This document shows, piece by piece, positions 44,004-56,779 of a stretch of 64,000 nt of DNA; the stretch's first letter is position 1; the number at the start of each line of letters is the position of its first letter. A program made the position numbers and the translations under genes. Source of the DNA: Cryptomeria japonica (Eukaryota; Streptophyta; Pinopsida; Cupressales; Cupressaceae); the NCBI RefSeq assembly GCF_030272615.1, contig NC_081408.1:764723673-764787672 (forward strand). Reading direction: 5' to 3'. The notes under the pieces were generated by a model. It saw nothing but the letters and a program-made list of their open reading frames with translations. It was not told the origin of the DNA and searched no databases.

Positions 44004-47000
44004 AAAACAGTACAAAGTCCTTTAGCACATCCCCAAAACAGTCTAGCGCGTAGAAGCCACATCTCAGCACGTGGGAACCAACAATTAGTGCATAAAGTCT
44101 AAAGGTTACCGCATGACAGGCCCAGTATAGCGCGTAGATTTTTCAACAGGTAGACAACAATTTTTAAACAGTCCAAACTTTAGCGCGTGGAAACCAAATT
44201 TTAGTGCATGAAGTCAAACAGTTAGCGCGTAGAAGACCCAGGATAGCGCATAAACTTTTTCAACTGTTAGACCACAATTTTCGAATGTCCAAACTTTAGC
44301 GCATGTCTAGGGGCAGCTTAGCGTGTGTGCTTATTCTTTTAGCGCATCGAGTAAATTCAGTAGCCCATATAGACTCTATTCTAGTGCGTGATCAAACACA
44401 GACAAACAGAGAACAAAACCAAAAATTTTTTGAAATTTCAAAAACACTTTTGGAAGACTTTTTTTAATCAAAAATCATTTTTTTATCAAACCAGAGTGAC
44501 AAAACAAACCATAAACCTATTTCTTGAGCAAAATTTGTGTCAAACGAAGTTGTCAGAATCCTAAAGGAATCGCACAATAAAGGATGTCTCTCCTATCATA
44601 ATCTAGAAAAATTCATCATCAGTATCAAGAAAATCCTTTACCATCTTACGGATTTGTATCTCCAAACACTTGTTTTAAAATTTTCAAATTGTCAAATCCA
44701 GTTTCCAGATCAGGAAACTTTTATCCATATCATTTGACACGCTTTGTCGTGAAGGGACATCTAAACCTTCACTCTGATAAAGTAAGATTTGAAATTTTCA
44801 AAAATAAGACTCAATTAAATCGAAACCAATCAAAGGAAACCATTGATCACTCATGCATGACTAATCCCCTTATTCTGAGAAGAAAGGACCTCTATCGTAA
44901 CATCACATTGAAGAAACAACAACCTAGTTTTTCCAAATTCATCAAGAGAAATAAGTTTTTATACATCAATCGTCAACTCTTCAAATCTCATCGGGTATTT
45001 CTTCATCACGTCAAAAAGTATATCCAAAACAAATCTAGCGAATTTGACAAAGAACCCTTGAAGACAAGAGCATACTGTCAAAAGTCTACTTTTAATCAAA
45101 CCATAAACCGCGGCGAAAAAATCAATCCAACATTCTTGCCTGACGAGTGCATCACATATAACACATCTCAACCAGAACCACCAACCCCCGAGCAACACAT
45201 CGACGAGGGTTTTGTCCCTTTCATCACTAAAAGTTTCTACTAAAATGTCTGTTACTCGCTCTCAATGAGACAAACAAAGCGAGACACACGCTGAATCAAG
45301 TATGAATCATAGATTATCAAATCCTTTTGAAGTTCCACCCATAGAAGAACTTGAAATTACTGAAGCACTTCTTCGGGAATGTCAGGAAAACCCTTCATTC
45401 CAAAAACTTGTTGAAAAACTCATGGAAAATGACAAAGAACCACATCTCAACCAGAACCACCAACCCCCGAGCAACACATCGACGAGGGTTTTGTCCCTTT
45501 CATCACTAAAAGTTTCTACTAAAATGTCTGTTACTCGCTCTCAATGAGACAAACAAAGCGAGACACACGCTGAATCAAGTATGAATCATAGATTATCAAA
45601 TCCTTTTGAAGTTCCACCCATAGAAGAACTTGAAATTACTGAAGCACTTCTTCGGGAATGTCAGGAAAACCCTTCATTCCAAAAACTTGTTGAAAAACTC
45701 ATGGAAAATGACAAAGAAAAGTATCTACTCATGCTTACGAGTAAAGGCATTAAACTTCCTGAAGATTTCGATGCAAACGTTTTTCAAATCGGGTTTCGAC
45801 AATATACATATCACGAACAACAAAGAGAAGAAGAAACTCACATACCTGAACAACACATTCCAGAACAACGCATACCAGAAATGCGTATACCTGAGCTCGA
45901 AACTCCAAAACAAAACATACCATTTACCACACCTTTTCAGTTATGAACAAATACGAGAGAAGAACTCTTCCCTCGGCAAGATAATGCGCCTTTGATTGCT
46001 CTTACTCAACAAATGCAAATGTTGCAAAGGCAAATACAAGATATGCAACAAGGGACAACAGTATGGTACTCTTTAAACAAAATTTGTCCTTATCCATTTG
46101 ACAAAAGATTGAACATGGTGCCTTTTCCTCCAAACTCGGATGTTCCCAAATTTGATAAATATGATGGGAAAAGTGATCCCTGCGATCATGTTTGAGAATT
46201 TTGCACACTGAGCCTTGAATTTGCTCATGATGACACCTATTTGATGAGGTTATTCCCTAGAAGCTTGGGAGGGCAAAGCATGGAATGGTTATCCAAAATT
46301 TTGCCACTTGTTAGATCATTTGATGAATTGGTTAACAAATTCATCACCCACTATTCCTACAACATCCAACATGCCATAACCATGCTAGATGTTTGCAACA
46401 CCAAACAAAAGAACAATGAAACATTCATGGTGTTCCTTCAATGCTGGCGACGCATGGTATCCAGATATCCTCGAGATATTCCCGAAAAGGAGAAAATGGA
46501 AATCTTCATCGATAACTTGAATGGCGAAATGAGTTACAGACTAAAACTTCAATGCATACCATCTTTCACTAAATTGATTGAAAATAGCATTCAAGTAGAG
46601 GAAGCCTGTGTCAAAAAGGGGACACTCAAATTCTACAAGGAAGGAACAAACTCATCAAATTACAATAATCAGAACAACACCAACCTTGACAAATCTCGAT
46701 TTTGGACTCAAAACAAAAACAAAGGCAACAATGAATCATATGATCCCAAATCTAAACAACCAGTGCTTGCATTATCCGGAAATCCTCAAAATACGAAAAA
46801 TCCTAAAAATGCTACTCCCAGTGCTAACACATATGCACCAAACATTGATCAAGGACAACTCAACATGAACAACACCAATGATACTCAAAGCAAGAACATG
46901 AATCCCGGACCTAACAATAATTCACGCAATAACACGAACAATTTCCAAAAGCGTATCTTCACACCACTGGGACAATCATTAGAATCCGCATTCAGAGAAC

Positions 47001-47057
47001 TTTTGGCAAACAAGATCCTTTTTTTGCCTCCCATCAACAATTATGAACCCTCGATCA
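44004..47057 (+). repeat. Element B leader and gag, copy 2 of the tandem duplication
   Basis: The join at about 44004 (CTCGATCAAAACAG) uses AAAAC shared by both ends. Copy 2 continues into the rest of pol. It is 279 bp longer because of a nested duplication at 45162-45719. Confidence 0.9.
45162..45719 (+). repeat. Nested 279-bp tandem duplication at the gag start
   Basis: 45162-45440 and 45441-45719 are identical or nearly so, covering the end of the leader and the first gag codons (MNHRLSNPFEVPPIEE). It is absent from copy 1, so it is the youngest change in this region. Its length is a multiple of three. Confidence 0.9.
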
Positions 47058-50000
47058 AACCACCTTGGTGGAATGATTCACACTATTGTGATTTCCATCG
47101 CAACAAGGGTCATAGAACAAATGAGTGCATGAGATTGAAACATATAATACAAGACATGATTGATCAAGGTGACTTAACGGTGGATGGTCTCAAAACAAAT
47201 GGTGATCATGGAGCCTTCAAAAATCCTCTCCCAAATTACAACAAAGATGGAGCATCCACTTTAGATGATACACGCGGAGCTCGTATTAATCATATCTACA
47301 ACAACACCATCAACCACATATCAGCTGAAGATCATCAAGTCAATGTCATCACCATTCGAGATCAGCATGATCATGAATCTGTCAATGTAACAACCCGAAC
47401 TCAGAAATATGTCTTGAAGGGACATACTGCACCTACAACTACCACACCAAAAATCCAATATGACTTGGTTAGTCAACTACACAAGACTCCAGCTCAGATA
47501 TCTATCCTGGAATTATTGAAACTATCACCAAAGCACAAAGACATATTGGAGCAAGCGCTCTTGGAAACAAATGTACCTCAAAATCTGGATACAGACAGAT
47601 TTCAAGCCATGGTCGCCCATATGACAGGACCTCATAACCTCACCTTCTCAGAGCATGACAATACTTCCTTGAGTCATCCGCATAATACTCCTCTCCATAT
47701 TGAAGTCATTTTTTGCAAACACCGAGTGAAAAAAGTCTTAATAGATGGAGGAGCCGGACTTAATATATGTACTTTAAAGCTTATCCATGCATTAGGCTTC
47801 TCAGAAGAATCTATTGATCCTTGCAAAAAGATTACCATAAAAGCATATGATGATGAGGAAAGGTCCTCTAAAGGAACAGTGATATTACCTATTCAAGTAG
47901 GACCAGTACAAAAGGATACTATATGTCAGGTCTTAGATATTGATCTCACCTACAATATCTTGTTAGGATGACCCTGGATGCATGAAATGCAAGCAGTACC
48001 TTCTACCTATCACCAGTGTGTCAAGTTTCCTTATGATGGACAATAAATCTCCATATCAGCTGATCACAATCCATTTCAACATTGCAACGCAATGGGGGCA
48101 ACCCAAGACAGTTTGGTTCCTCATAATAGAGAGAAGCAGCGATCTTCAACATCAGATCCACCAACAGCAAAGCCCAACTCCTTATGGGGAGACTTCAAGC
48201 AGAAAATGCAAATCAAAGACCAAGGCATGGGAGAATATTCTCTGGAACCTTTATGTTTGGCCAAATTGCCAACATCACCTAGATCGCATGGTTTGCCTAC
48301 TACATCAACACATCTGGCAACTCAGCCCATCACCAAATTTGATGGTACCTTCATCCAATTGGGTACTCTAGCACATGAATCAGAAGACAAGGACGTTCTT
48401 AGCTGGTTATACAAAGATGAAGAAGAAGATCATAGAGCAGCCGCTCTGGACATTGTTCTACCAACACACCTGTATGGAAAAGGATACTTAATCATGAAGC
48501 AAATGGGATATGGCGGTAAAGGACCTATTGGGAAACGCAAAGAAGGAGTCATTGAACCTATAGATCTTCCTTCACAACCTAGTAGAAACAAAGCAAGATT
48601 GGGTTCTAAACTCACATTCCTATTGAAACGACCACCACACACAACTATAAAACCTCAATGGAAGGAAAAGAAGAAGTACAAAGAAGAATCCTAGCAGGAA
48701 GCACTCTTTGAATTAGCAGAAACAATCCGCAAGGCACGGGAACGTCAAGATTAGAAGTTACATCAGAAAAAGCTTCTAAGTCATAAGAAGGCCCTGTCTG
48801 CAGCAGTAGCTCATATTCAAACACCAATATCTCAAGGACAAATCATACCATCTCTAGATACCGTTATTCCTCCCCGAGGAAGCACAGTCTATGAACAAAT
48901 CTAGAAAGTAGAAGACGGATCTGATACAGAATAAAAAAAAACCATCAAAATGGTATCCATCATCAAAGATTTGTTTTCACCATACAACATACTTGTTTAC
49001 AGCATAGATAGAATTTGGGATGATGCCTATGAGACAGATTCCAATGAATATGAATGGGGTACTTGCTCCAATGCTACTACCGATGATACTGATTCTATAT
49101 CCCTTTCTCAAAAAGAACATAACGCAGAAGATAGACCTCTTGAATTTGGACCACAAAATATCTATGAAGCCCAGGAAAGCGAACAGAAATATTACGAACA
49201 AGTCTATGTGGAAGATGATACCATCGAATACCTCGATGAAACCCTGGACTTCTTTAAATCCAAGACCCATCACGATGAAAACTCTATCCTAACACTTACG
49301 GTAGCAGAACTTGATCCACCCAACGATTCCTTACCAATTGTCTTTCCTGACCTCATCGACTGGGATGAACCTGAAACACATAATATACCAATTTTCCCAG
49401 ATGATGAATCTATTATCCATTACTTATGTACCGTAAATCCAGAAACAGGCTCTACCAGTGAACAAAGTAACGATGTCTGTCAAACAGGGAGTGCCAAGTC
49501 TCTCAGTCGCAAAAATACAACAAATAAAGGATCTGATGCTGAAAACCAATCAATGGCAGCTCTAGATCACAAAAAAGTAAAAATAAAGGATGCATCTGAG
49601 GGTGAAAACCTTTTTAAGGCACCTAACGATGGGAGACTTGACACTCTTCCTGAGCACTTTCATGAGCGATCACCCATTTTGATTGAGCCCACTCAATCAA
49701 TCAACTTTGGTACCACAGAAGCAGCCAGAAACATACACCTTGCAGAATCTCTAACAGAGGAAGAAAGATCGGCGTTCATCATCTTCTTTAAAGGACAGCA
49801 AATCAACTTTGCTTGGTCATATGCTGATATGCCCGGAGTCAATCCACACTTAATCATGCATCACTTGTCCATTTCTACAGGAGTTAAGCCAGTCAAGCAA
49901 AAGCTATGAAAGATGAATCCACAGGTGGCACTCATGGTCAAAACTGAACTTAAGAAATAATTGGAAGTCAGATTCATCCGACCCATTGACTATGCAGAAT

Positions 50001-52969
50001 GGATTTCCAACATCGTTCCAGTGTCAAAACCAGATGGAAGTATCAGAATATGCACTGACTTCAGGGATGTCAACAAAGCTTGTCCAAAAGATAACTTTCC
50101 TCTGCCAAGTATCGATATAATTGTAGATCTCACAGCAGGCCATGCAATGCTCTCATTAATGGATGGTTTCTCAGGCTATAATCAAATCAAAATAGCCCCA
50201 GAAGATCAATATAAAATAGCATTCACCTGTCCTTGGGGAACGTACTATTGGAATGTTATGCCTTTTGGCTTAAAGAATGCAGGGGCCACATATCAAAGAG
50301 CAATGACAACAATATTCCATGACATGATGCATACATTTATGGAAGACTATGTGGATGATTTACTAGCTAAATCCTTCACTAGAGCTGAACATATTGGCAT
50401 CCTAACAAAGATCTTTAATCGATTGGAGAAATTCCAAGTCAGGCTTAACCCTAAGAAGTGTGTCTTCGGGGTTACATCAGGCAAGTTACTAGGCTACATA
50501 GTCTCAGTTAAAGGTATTGCAGTAGATCCAGCAAAGGTCCAAGCCATTATGGACATGCCACCACCACAGAATATCAGTCAACTCAGATCTCTACAGGGAT
50601 GACTTCAATCAATCAGGCGATTCATCGCTCAGCTAGCAGATAAAAGTCTCCCATTTAACCATTTACTACACAAAAATGTACCATTCAAATGGGAGGCCAA
50701 GTGTGCGGAATCTTTTTACCAAATCAAACAGTACCTGATGAATCCACCAGTTCTAGTACCACCGATCGCAGGAAAGCCACTTATTCTATATATCTCAACA
50801 ACAGATATTTCACTGGGGGCACTATTGGCACAAGAAGATCAACAAGGAAAAAAACGGGCTATATATTACATCATTAGAACATTGAATGGCTATGAACTCA
50901 ACTATACATTCATTGAATAAGCTTGCCTAACAGTGGTCTTCGCATCTCAAAAGTTCTGACATTATATGCTCGCACACACTATAAAGCTGGTGGGAAAAAT
51001 TGATCCTCTCAAATATCTACACAGCAAGGCTGCTCTTACAGGTCGATTGGCTAAATGGGTGATGATTCTCAGTGAATTCGACATCCAATACACAGAAAGA
51101 CGCGCCATCAAAGGACAAGCAATTGCAGACCAACTGGCTGAAGCACCGCTACCAGGAAAACAAACCATGGAGGTTGAATTTCCAGACAGGGATGTTCTTG
51201 CTCTTTCTCCCAAATAATGGACCCTATACTTTGACGGATCCTATACACAACATGGTTCAGGGGCCGGCATTCTATTCATCACTCCTGAAGGACACACTAT
51301 GCCAAGATCATATAGGCTTATGTTTCCATGCATAAATAATGTGGCCGAATATGAGGCATTGGTCATAGGCATCAAAATGGCCGTCGAATGGAAAATCATA
51401 GAGTTAAAAGTCTATGGAGACTCACAACTGGTCATCAATCAAATCAATAACAACTATCAGACAAAGGATGACAAGCTACTACCCTACAAATGAATGGTGG
51501 ATGACTTCAAACAGTATTTTGTGCACATCACCTTCGAACAAATACCAAGGTTGAACAACAAAGCAGCTGATGCAATGGCTACAATCGCTTCGTTACTCCA
51601 AATTCCAGAGCAACAGAGTCGTTACGAGTTCCTAGTAGAGCAACTGTTCCCCTTCGCCTATGACCACTCTGAATCCCATGTTATCTATGCCTTGACTGGT
51701 TCAGATTCTCCGTTATATGGACCAATATACGACTACCTCAAGCATAATATCTTACCTATTGACCAATCCCGTAACCAAAAACGTAACTTTATCTGACAAG
51801 CTGCCCGTTACACCCTTACTGCCGATACTTTGTATCGTCGAGGTCTCGATGGTACTCTTCTTCGTTGCCTTGATCGTAATGATTCTGATTCTGCTTTACA
51901 CGAGCTTCACGAAGGTATTTGTGGCACACATTCAAGTGGCACTACTCTTGCTAAAAAGCTTCTACGGATGGGATATTACTAGCCTACAATGGAAAAAGAT
52001 TCATATCATTTCGCCAAGAAATGTCCTAAATGCCAGATCCATGGCAATCTGATACATGCACCAGCACAGGAACTGCAGCCATTCACAACATCCTGGCTCT
52101 TTTGTCAGTGGGGACTAGACCTAGTTGGTAAAATTCACCCTTCATCATCAAATGGATACAAGTTCATTATAATAGCAACATAATACTTTACCAAATGGAT
52201 AGAAGCAGTTCCCATGACCATAGTGACTGGGAAACAAATTGCTTCTTTTATCCTAAATTATTTGATCTGCAGATATGGTATTCCAAGTTCAATCATCACA
52301 GATAATGGACGGCCCTTCAAGAATCAAGATGTCCAAGAACTATGTGAAAAATTCAAAATCCAATATAGGTTCTCTACACCATACTACCCACAGGGAAATG
52401 GTCAAGCGGAAGCATCTAACAAGACAATACTGAAAATCCTCAAGAAAACAGTGAATGATGCAGGCAAAGATTGGCACGTACAACTCAATCCAGCACTTTG
52501 GGCATATAGGACCAGCATCCGCACACCTACAGGAGCAACACCATACACATTGGTATATGGATCAGAAGCCATTTTACCACTGGAGGTAGAAATCCCATCT
52601 CTCAGAGTCTCTTTGAAAGGCTTAATCCCAGATGAAGAGTATAGAGTTAACTGACTACAAGAACTTGAACTATTAGATGAAAGACGACAACATGCTTATA
52701 CTCATCTCAAAGCATATCAGCAACGCATGTGCCAAAGCTACAATCACAAGGTCATTCCCCGCAACTTCAAGGTTGGTGACCTAGTCCTCAAAGAAAATCC
52801 AAGAAATCAACAAGATCGAGAAAAGAAAGGGAAATTTGAACCTAATTGGTTGGGTCCCTATGTCATCATATCAGTCTATGGATCAGGTGCCTATCAGCTA
52901 ACAAATTCTGAAGGAGATGTGCTCGATGAACCAACTAACAACATTCATCTAAAGAAGTACTATACTTAA
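45524..52969 (+). pseudogene. Element B gag-pol polyprotein, about 20 nonsense codons, no frameshift
   Basis: One frame from ATG 45524 (MSVTRSQ) to TAA at 52969. Gag has FPRSLGGQSMEWLSKILP and the CHHC knuckle CDFHRNKGHRTNEC (about 47085). Protease is VLIDGGAGLN (about 47740). A G-patch-like segment (GYLIMKQMGYGGKGPIGKRK) is at about 48485. RT spans 49961-50600 with ICTDFRDVNKACPKDNFPLP and YVDDLLAKS (50348). A gypsy RNase H precedes an archaeal-type RNase H (LYFDGSYTQHGSGAG, about 51230). Integrase has the zinc region, GLDL, ITDNG and GQAEASNK, and ends GDLVLKENPRN, NWLGPY, HLKKYYT. Stops include 47969, 49907, 50600, 50957, 51491, 51794, 51980 and 52652, many where C has Arg or Trp, as expected from C-to-T decay of CGA and TGG. 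Confidence 0.92.
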
Positions 52970-54336
52970 AGTAGCCTAGTGCACGGAAAATCCAAAAACA
53001 ATCAAAAAAATCAGAAAATCCAGAAAAAGCAAAAACAAAGTACAATAAAAATAAATGGTGAAAACCTGGTAAACAGACGCTCTTGTGAAAGAACGGCTCC
53101 TCTATCTATTTCCATGCCATCTTATCCATCAAAACACTATCGGCCATCGCCCGACACTTAGCATATATCCATTCAGGACATACTTAACGTAGTCACTATC
53201 CTGGGTTATCCATCTGTATCTATCCTCTTACCACATTCCACCATGGCTTGGAAATCACTGTACATGATCATATCCAGAGGCACACTCAGCTCGGGGCGTT
53301 AAATTTGTTCAAAAACTTGCAACCATTCAAGACATAAAGGCTATCGCAAAACTCATAAGCTTGACATCCAACAAACAAAATTATACTTCATTACAAAAAC
53401 CAAACAAAACAATTCACAAAAATACCAAGGATGGATGATTTTCTGAAGTACTAAATGTTGCATTATAGCATAAAATCTTAACTAGTTTTGCATTTTGAAC
53501 TTTTTGACTTATTGGATCTTCTCCCTTTTTCTCACTAAAATGCTTCACAGCTAGAGATCATGGGGAAACTCCAATATTTTTATTAGTCTTCTATCTAGGA
53601 GGCGATCACTTGTACTGTGTGAATAATTGCCTCGAGACGTGATACGTCGAATATCACTAAAGGCCTGATTCCACTTCACGCATACAAATGATCAAATTTT
53701 GTATGTTTATGCAATACGCACTCAGGTCGTCCTGGTTCAATTATACCTTGACGCTTGTGCTATCTTGCAAAATCAAAAATCATGTAAATTTTTCTCAGGT
53801 CATTATGGTTCAATTATACCATTATGCTTGTATAAATTTTCAACATATCCAAAAATCAATAAATGCTCAATGATGATATCTACAAAGAAAGCAAACAAAT
53901 GGTTATATCGGATGGCAAATACAGAATGAGGATGCTACCAAAAACATAGTTGCATATCATTTTTACATCATTAGCTGCATATCATTTTTACATCATTAAT
54001 TACATATCATTTTACATTAATTACATCATAGCATATCATATTACATTTAGTTGCATATCAAATCATACATCTCATTTTCAAGATACATCTCACAACATAT
54101 AAAAGCATACATCCTACATCACACATTATATCATCTATGTAAACATTACATCATCATAAAGAAAGGAAGTAACTCACATAACATGCATCCATATACACAT
54201 CACATGATAAAAAATGGTGCCATCTATATATATATATATATATATCACAAAATGATCCAAATGTACAAAAGTGTCAAAACTGTGTCTAGTACAAAGAATA
54301 CAATGCTCAACAAAACTACAACAGAGACCATGTCTC
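52970..54336. other. Element B spacer between convergent genes
   Basis: An A-rich start mirrors element A. A direct repeat of about 75 bp (TCAGGTC...GGTTCAATTATACC) is at 53723-53825. 53940-54170 is a degenerate GCATATCATTTTTACATC-like repeat run at the 3' end of the antisense gene. A short (TA)n is at 54223-54245. No gene is seen. Confidence 0.55.
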
Positions 54337-56280
54337 TCAAGTATGACTATCTCCTGACGGAGATGGTCTCGCTCCAGATGCACCCACCCCTATATCTCTA
54401 GGAGGGTCCTGTCTCGGTGGCCCCGTCACCCCTCGGCTCTCAGACCGTGACCCAGTAGTTCGAGATCGGCTGGATCTCGACTGAGAAAAACTCTGTACTC
54501 GTCGGTCCCTGGGTACTACCGCCTTATAATGCCGCCTATAGTACTCTGGCTCCTGGGCTCTGAGTGCCAACTCTCTCAGGGTGTCTCTCATGGGACCACC
54601 CGCCACTTCTCTCTGCATACTCGCCACCACCTCCTCTGCTCATCCTCACCGCTCTATCTTGGTATCTCACTCAGTGGTCAACTAAGCAATCTGTTGCTGA
54701 TAAGTCAAAATCTGTGCCTGCAGCTGCTGCACAGTAATCTGTAAAGTCCGGATCTGAGCATCCTCCATATGCCCTGGAACTCAAACCTGTAGTGGTACTT
54801 GTGCTGGAGGAACCCCTCCCACTCGGCCTATCCTCGGTACTGGAGGTGGGAGTGTATCCGTCCTCCTCCTCTGGGCTGGTCAGCTAGGCTCATCCTCACC
54901 ACCCACTGCAGCTAGCACCTCCCCCACTCTCCCCTCTCCACTGGCTCCGATCGCCAATCCACCTCTCCCCTTGTCTATCCTCCTCTGTCTAATTGCTCGC
55001 TCCACACCTCTCTCTCCTCTCCTCACTATACCTCCCCGCCTCCCTCTGGCTCCTCTACCTCCTCCTCCTCCATCATCCCCGTCATCTCCATCATCTCCCC
55101 CGTCTCCCTCCTCCTCATCTGAATCAAAAGCTGGCCTCATCTCCTCCGGATCCGAGATCCTAGCCACCGCCCATGCAGCAAACAATCGGGCAAACTTGTC
55201 TGTCATACTCGCATCCTGGATCTCCGGGGCATAGTCCCATATCTGCCCAGCCAACCCCACAAAATCCTCCATCGCCACGGCACTATCAATGGTCGGCCCC
55301 CAATCTTCTATATCCTGTTGCTGCCGTGCATAAAGGCACGCTCCCTGGGGAATACCCTGCTGGCACCCAAACTGCCTCAAAACTTGGGTCACCACAAACC
55401 ACTCAATCACAAATGGGGTCCTCCTGATCAGGTACCGGGTCATAAATACAAAGGGCATCTCCAGCTTATCCTCCGCCCACACCTCACATCCTGTGTACGG
55501 TCTCCAGGTGACCATATCTATATCATCAAAAACCCTCCTCCAATGCTCTAGTTTGCCCAGCTTATGCTGGACAACTAGACCCCTGTATCCATAGGCATAG
55601 GCACATCCTACGGGCCTGTCCCTGTCTGCTAGTGGTCTCGCTGCTGGAATGTGTTCCCAGCACCATACTTATAATAGGGTCACGCCAGCTGACAAACTGC
55701 CGTAACCGAGGTATACTCCCTCATGCAGACTCCTGTATAAATGCGCCAATATCGCTGACCCCCATGCAAACCTCTGCCCCTGTGTCACCATCTCCTCCAA
55801 AACTAACCCCCATCCCACCAAGAATCCCTTTGACCTGCGATCAGGACAAAGGAATCCACCAATAAACCCTACTAGAACGGATGGTAGGGGTGCATAGTCT
55901 AGGTCCAAAAACTCCTGCCATGGGATCTCATAACCACAGACAGTATCATCCTGGAATATTCGACGCAGTGCCTCTGTGCCACCCTCCTCTGACTGCTTGT
56001 ATGATAGTAGTGCACCTACCAAAGGAATGCGCAGAATCTGGTAACAGTCCTCAGGTGTGACTGTCATCTCTCCAGTAGAAAAATGGAAGGTGTTGGTGTC
56101 ACTATGCCACCTCTCTGCCAAAGCCGTCAAAAGCCCTCGGTTCACAGTGGACCGAGGCATATCCAAGAGAGAGGTCAATCCACATCTCTCAATAATATCC
56201 AAATCCCCCTGCGACAACCGTGGTATCAATGTCTATGGTCTGGGAAATCTCTCCCATGACTGTACCACACCCAATTGCTC
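54337..56280 (-). pseudogene. Antisense PMD-acidic-coiled-coil gene of element B, exon 2
   Basis: One minus-strand frame from the acceptor-side GAG (56280) to the stop at 54337. It has about eight internal stops, mostly in the C-terminal part, and no frameshift. Its start EQLGVVQSWERFPRP aligns with EYLPMLESRERFPST of gene A. PMD motifs are LLTALAERWHSDTNTFHFS, GEMTVTPEDCYQILRIP, GFIGGFLCPDRRSKGFLVG, FAWGSAILAHLYRSL and LEHWRRVFDDIDMVTWRPY. Then come a Glu/Asp/Gly acidic run, an Arg-rich stretch, a weak coiled coil (IRTLQITVQQLQAQILTYQQ) and an SR-rich tail (SFSQSRSSRSRTTGSRSESR, then TGPP). The stop at 55667 falls at the same conserved Gln as in gene A, but is TAA here and TAG there. Function is unknown. 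Confidence 0.85.
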
Positions 56281-56384
56281 CTATCAACAAGCAAAACACA
56301 TCCAATATCAGTTTCCACATCAAAATAAAGATATCAAAATCAAACTTACATCAACAACATGACACAATTTGCTCATCTATATCA

Positions 56385-56590
56385 AAGTTCACAATCCTAT
56401 CATTTCATATCAACTTGTAAAACAACTCAAGTTATCAAAAACCATATCAAAACTTGTAAAACAACTCAAGTCTCCACAATCACATAAACTTGTAAAACAG
56501 CTCAAGTTTTCCACCCATATCAAAACTTGTAATACAACTCAAGTTTCCAACCCATATCGGCTTGTAACACAACTTAGGCTTCCCACACAT
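56385..56590. repeat. Tandem repeat with internal dyad, AACTTGTAAAACAACTCAAG
   Basis: Five units of about 40-45 bp. Each unit has AACTTG...CAAGTT ends that can pair. It lies at the acceptor side of the antisense intron, as the CTGTTCATCAC repeat does in element A, but the sequence is unrelated. Confidence 0.75.
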
Positions 56591-56779
56591 TGAACTTGAA
56601 AATAGAACACAAAAATACATCATATTTTGATTAACACAACACATTGATATTTATACATAACTTGGAAAATCGCAAATCAAAACAAGTTATACAAACATTC
56701 ATATTGGACAAATCTATCACATCACGACAGGCAAGCAAAACAAGTTTTCAAATCGGCCCATCCTGCAAATTTTTTTCAG

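Noticed and set aside
51717-52052. 111-codon hydrophobic frame within B integrase
   Set aside because: It is out of phase with the polyprotein, which is clearly readable in its own frame with two stops here.
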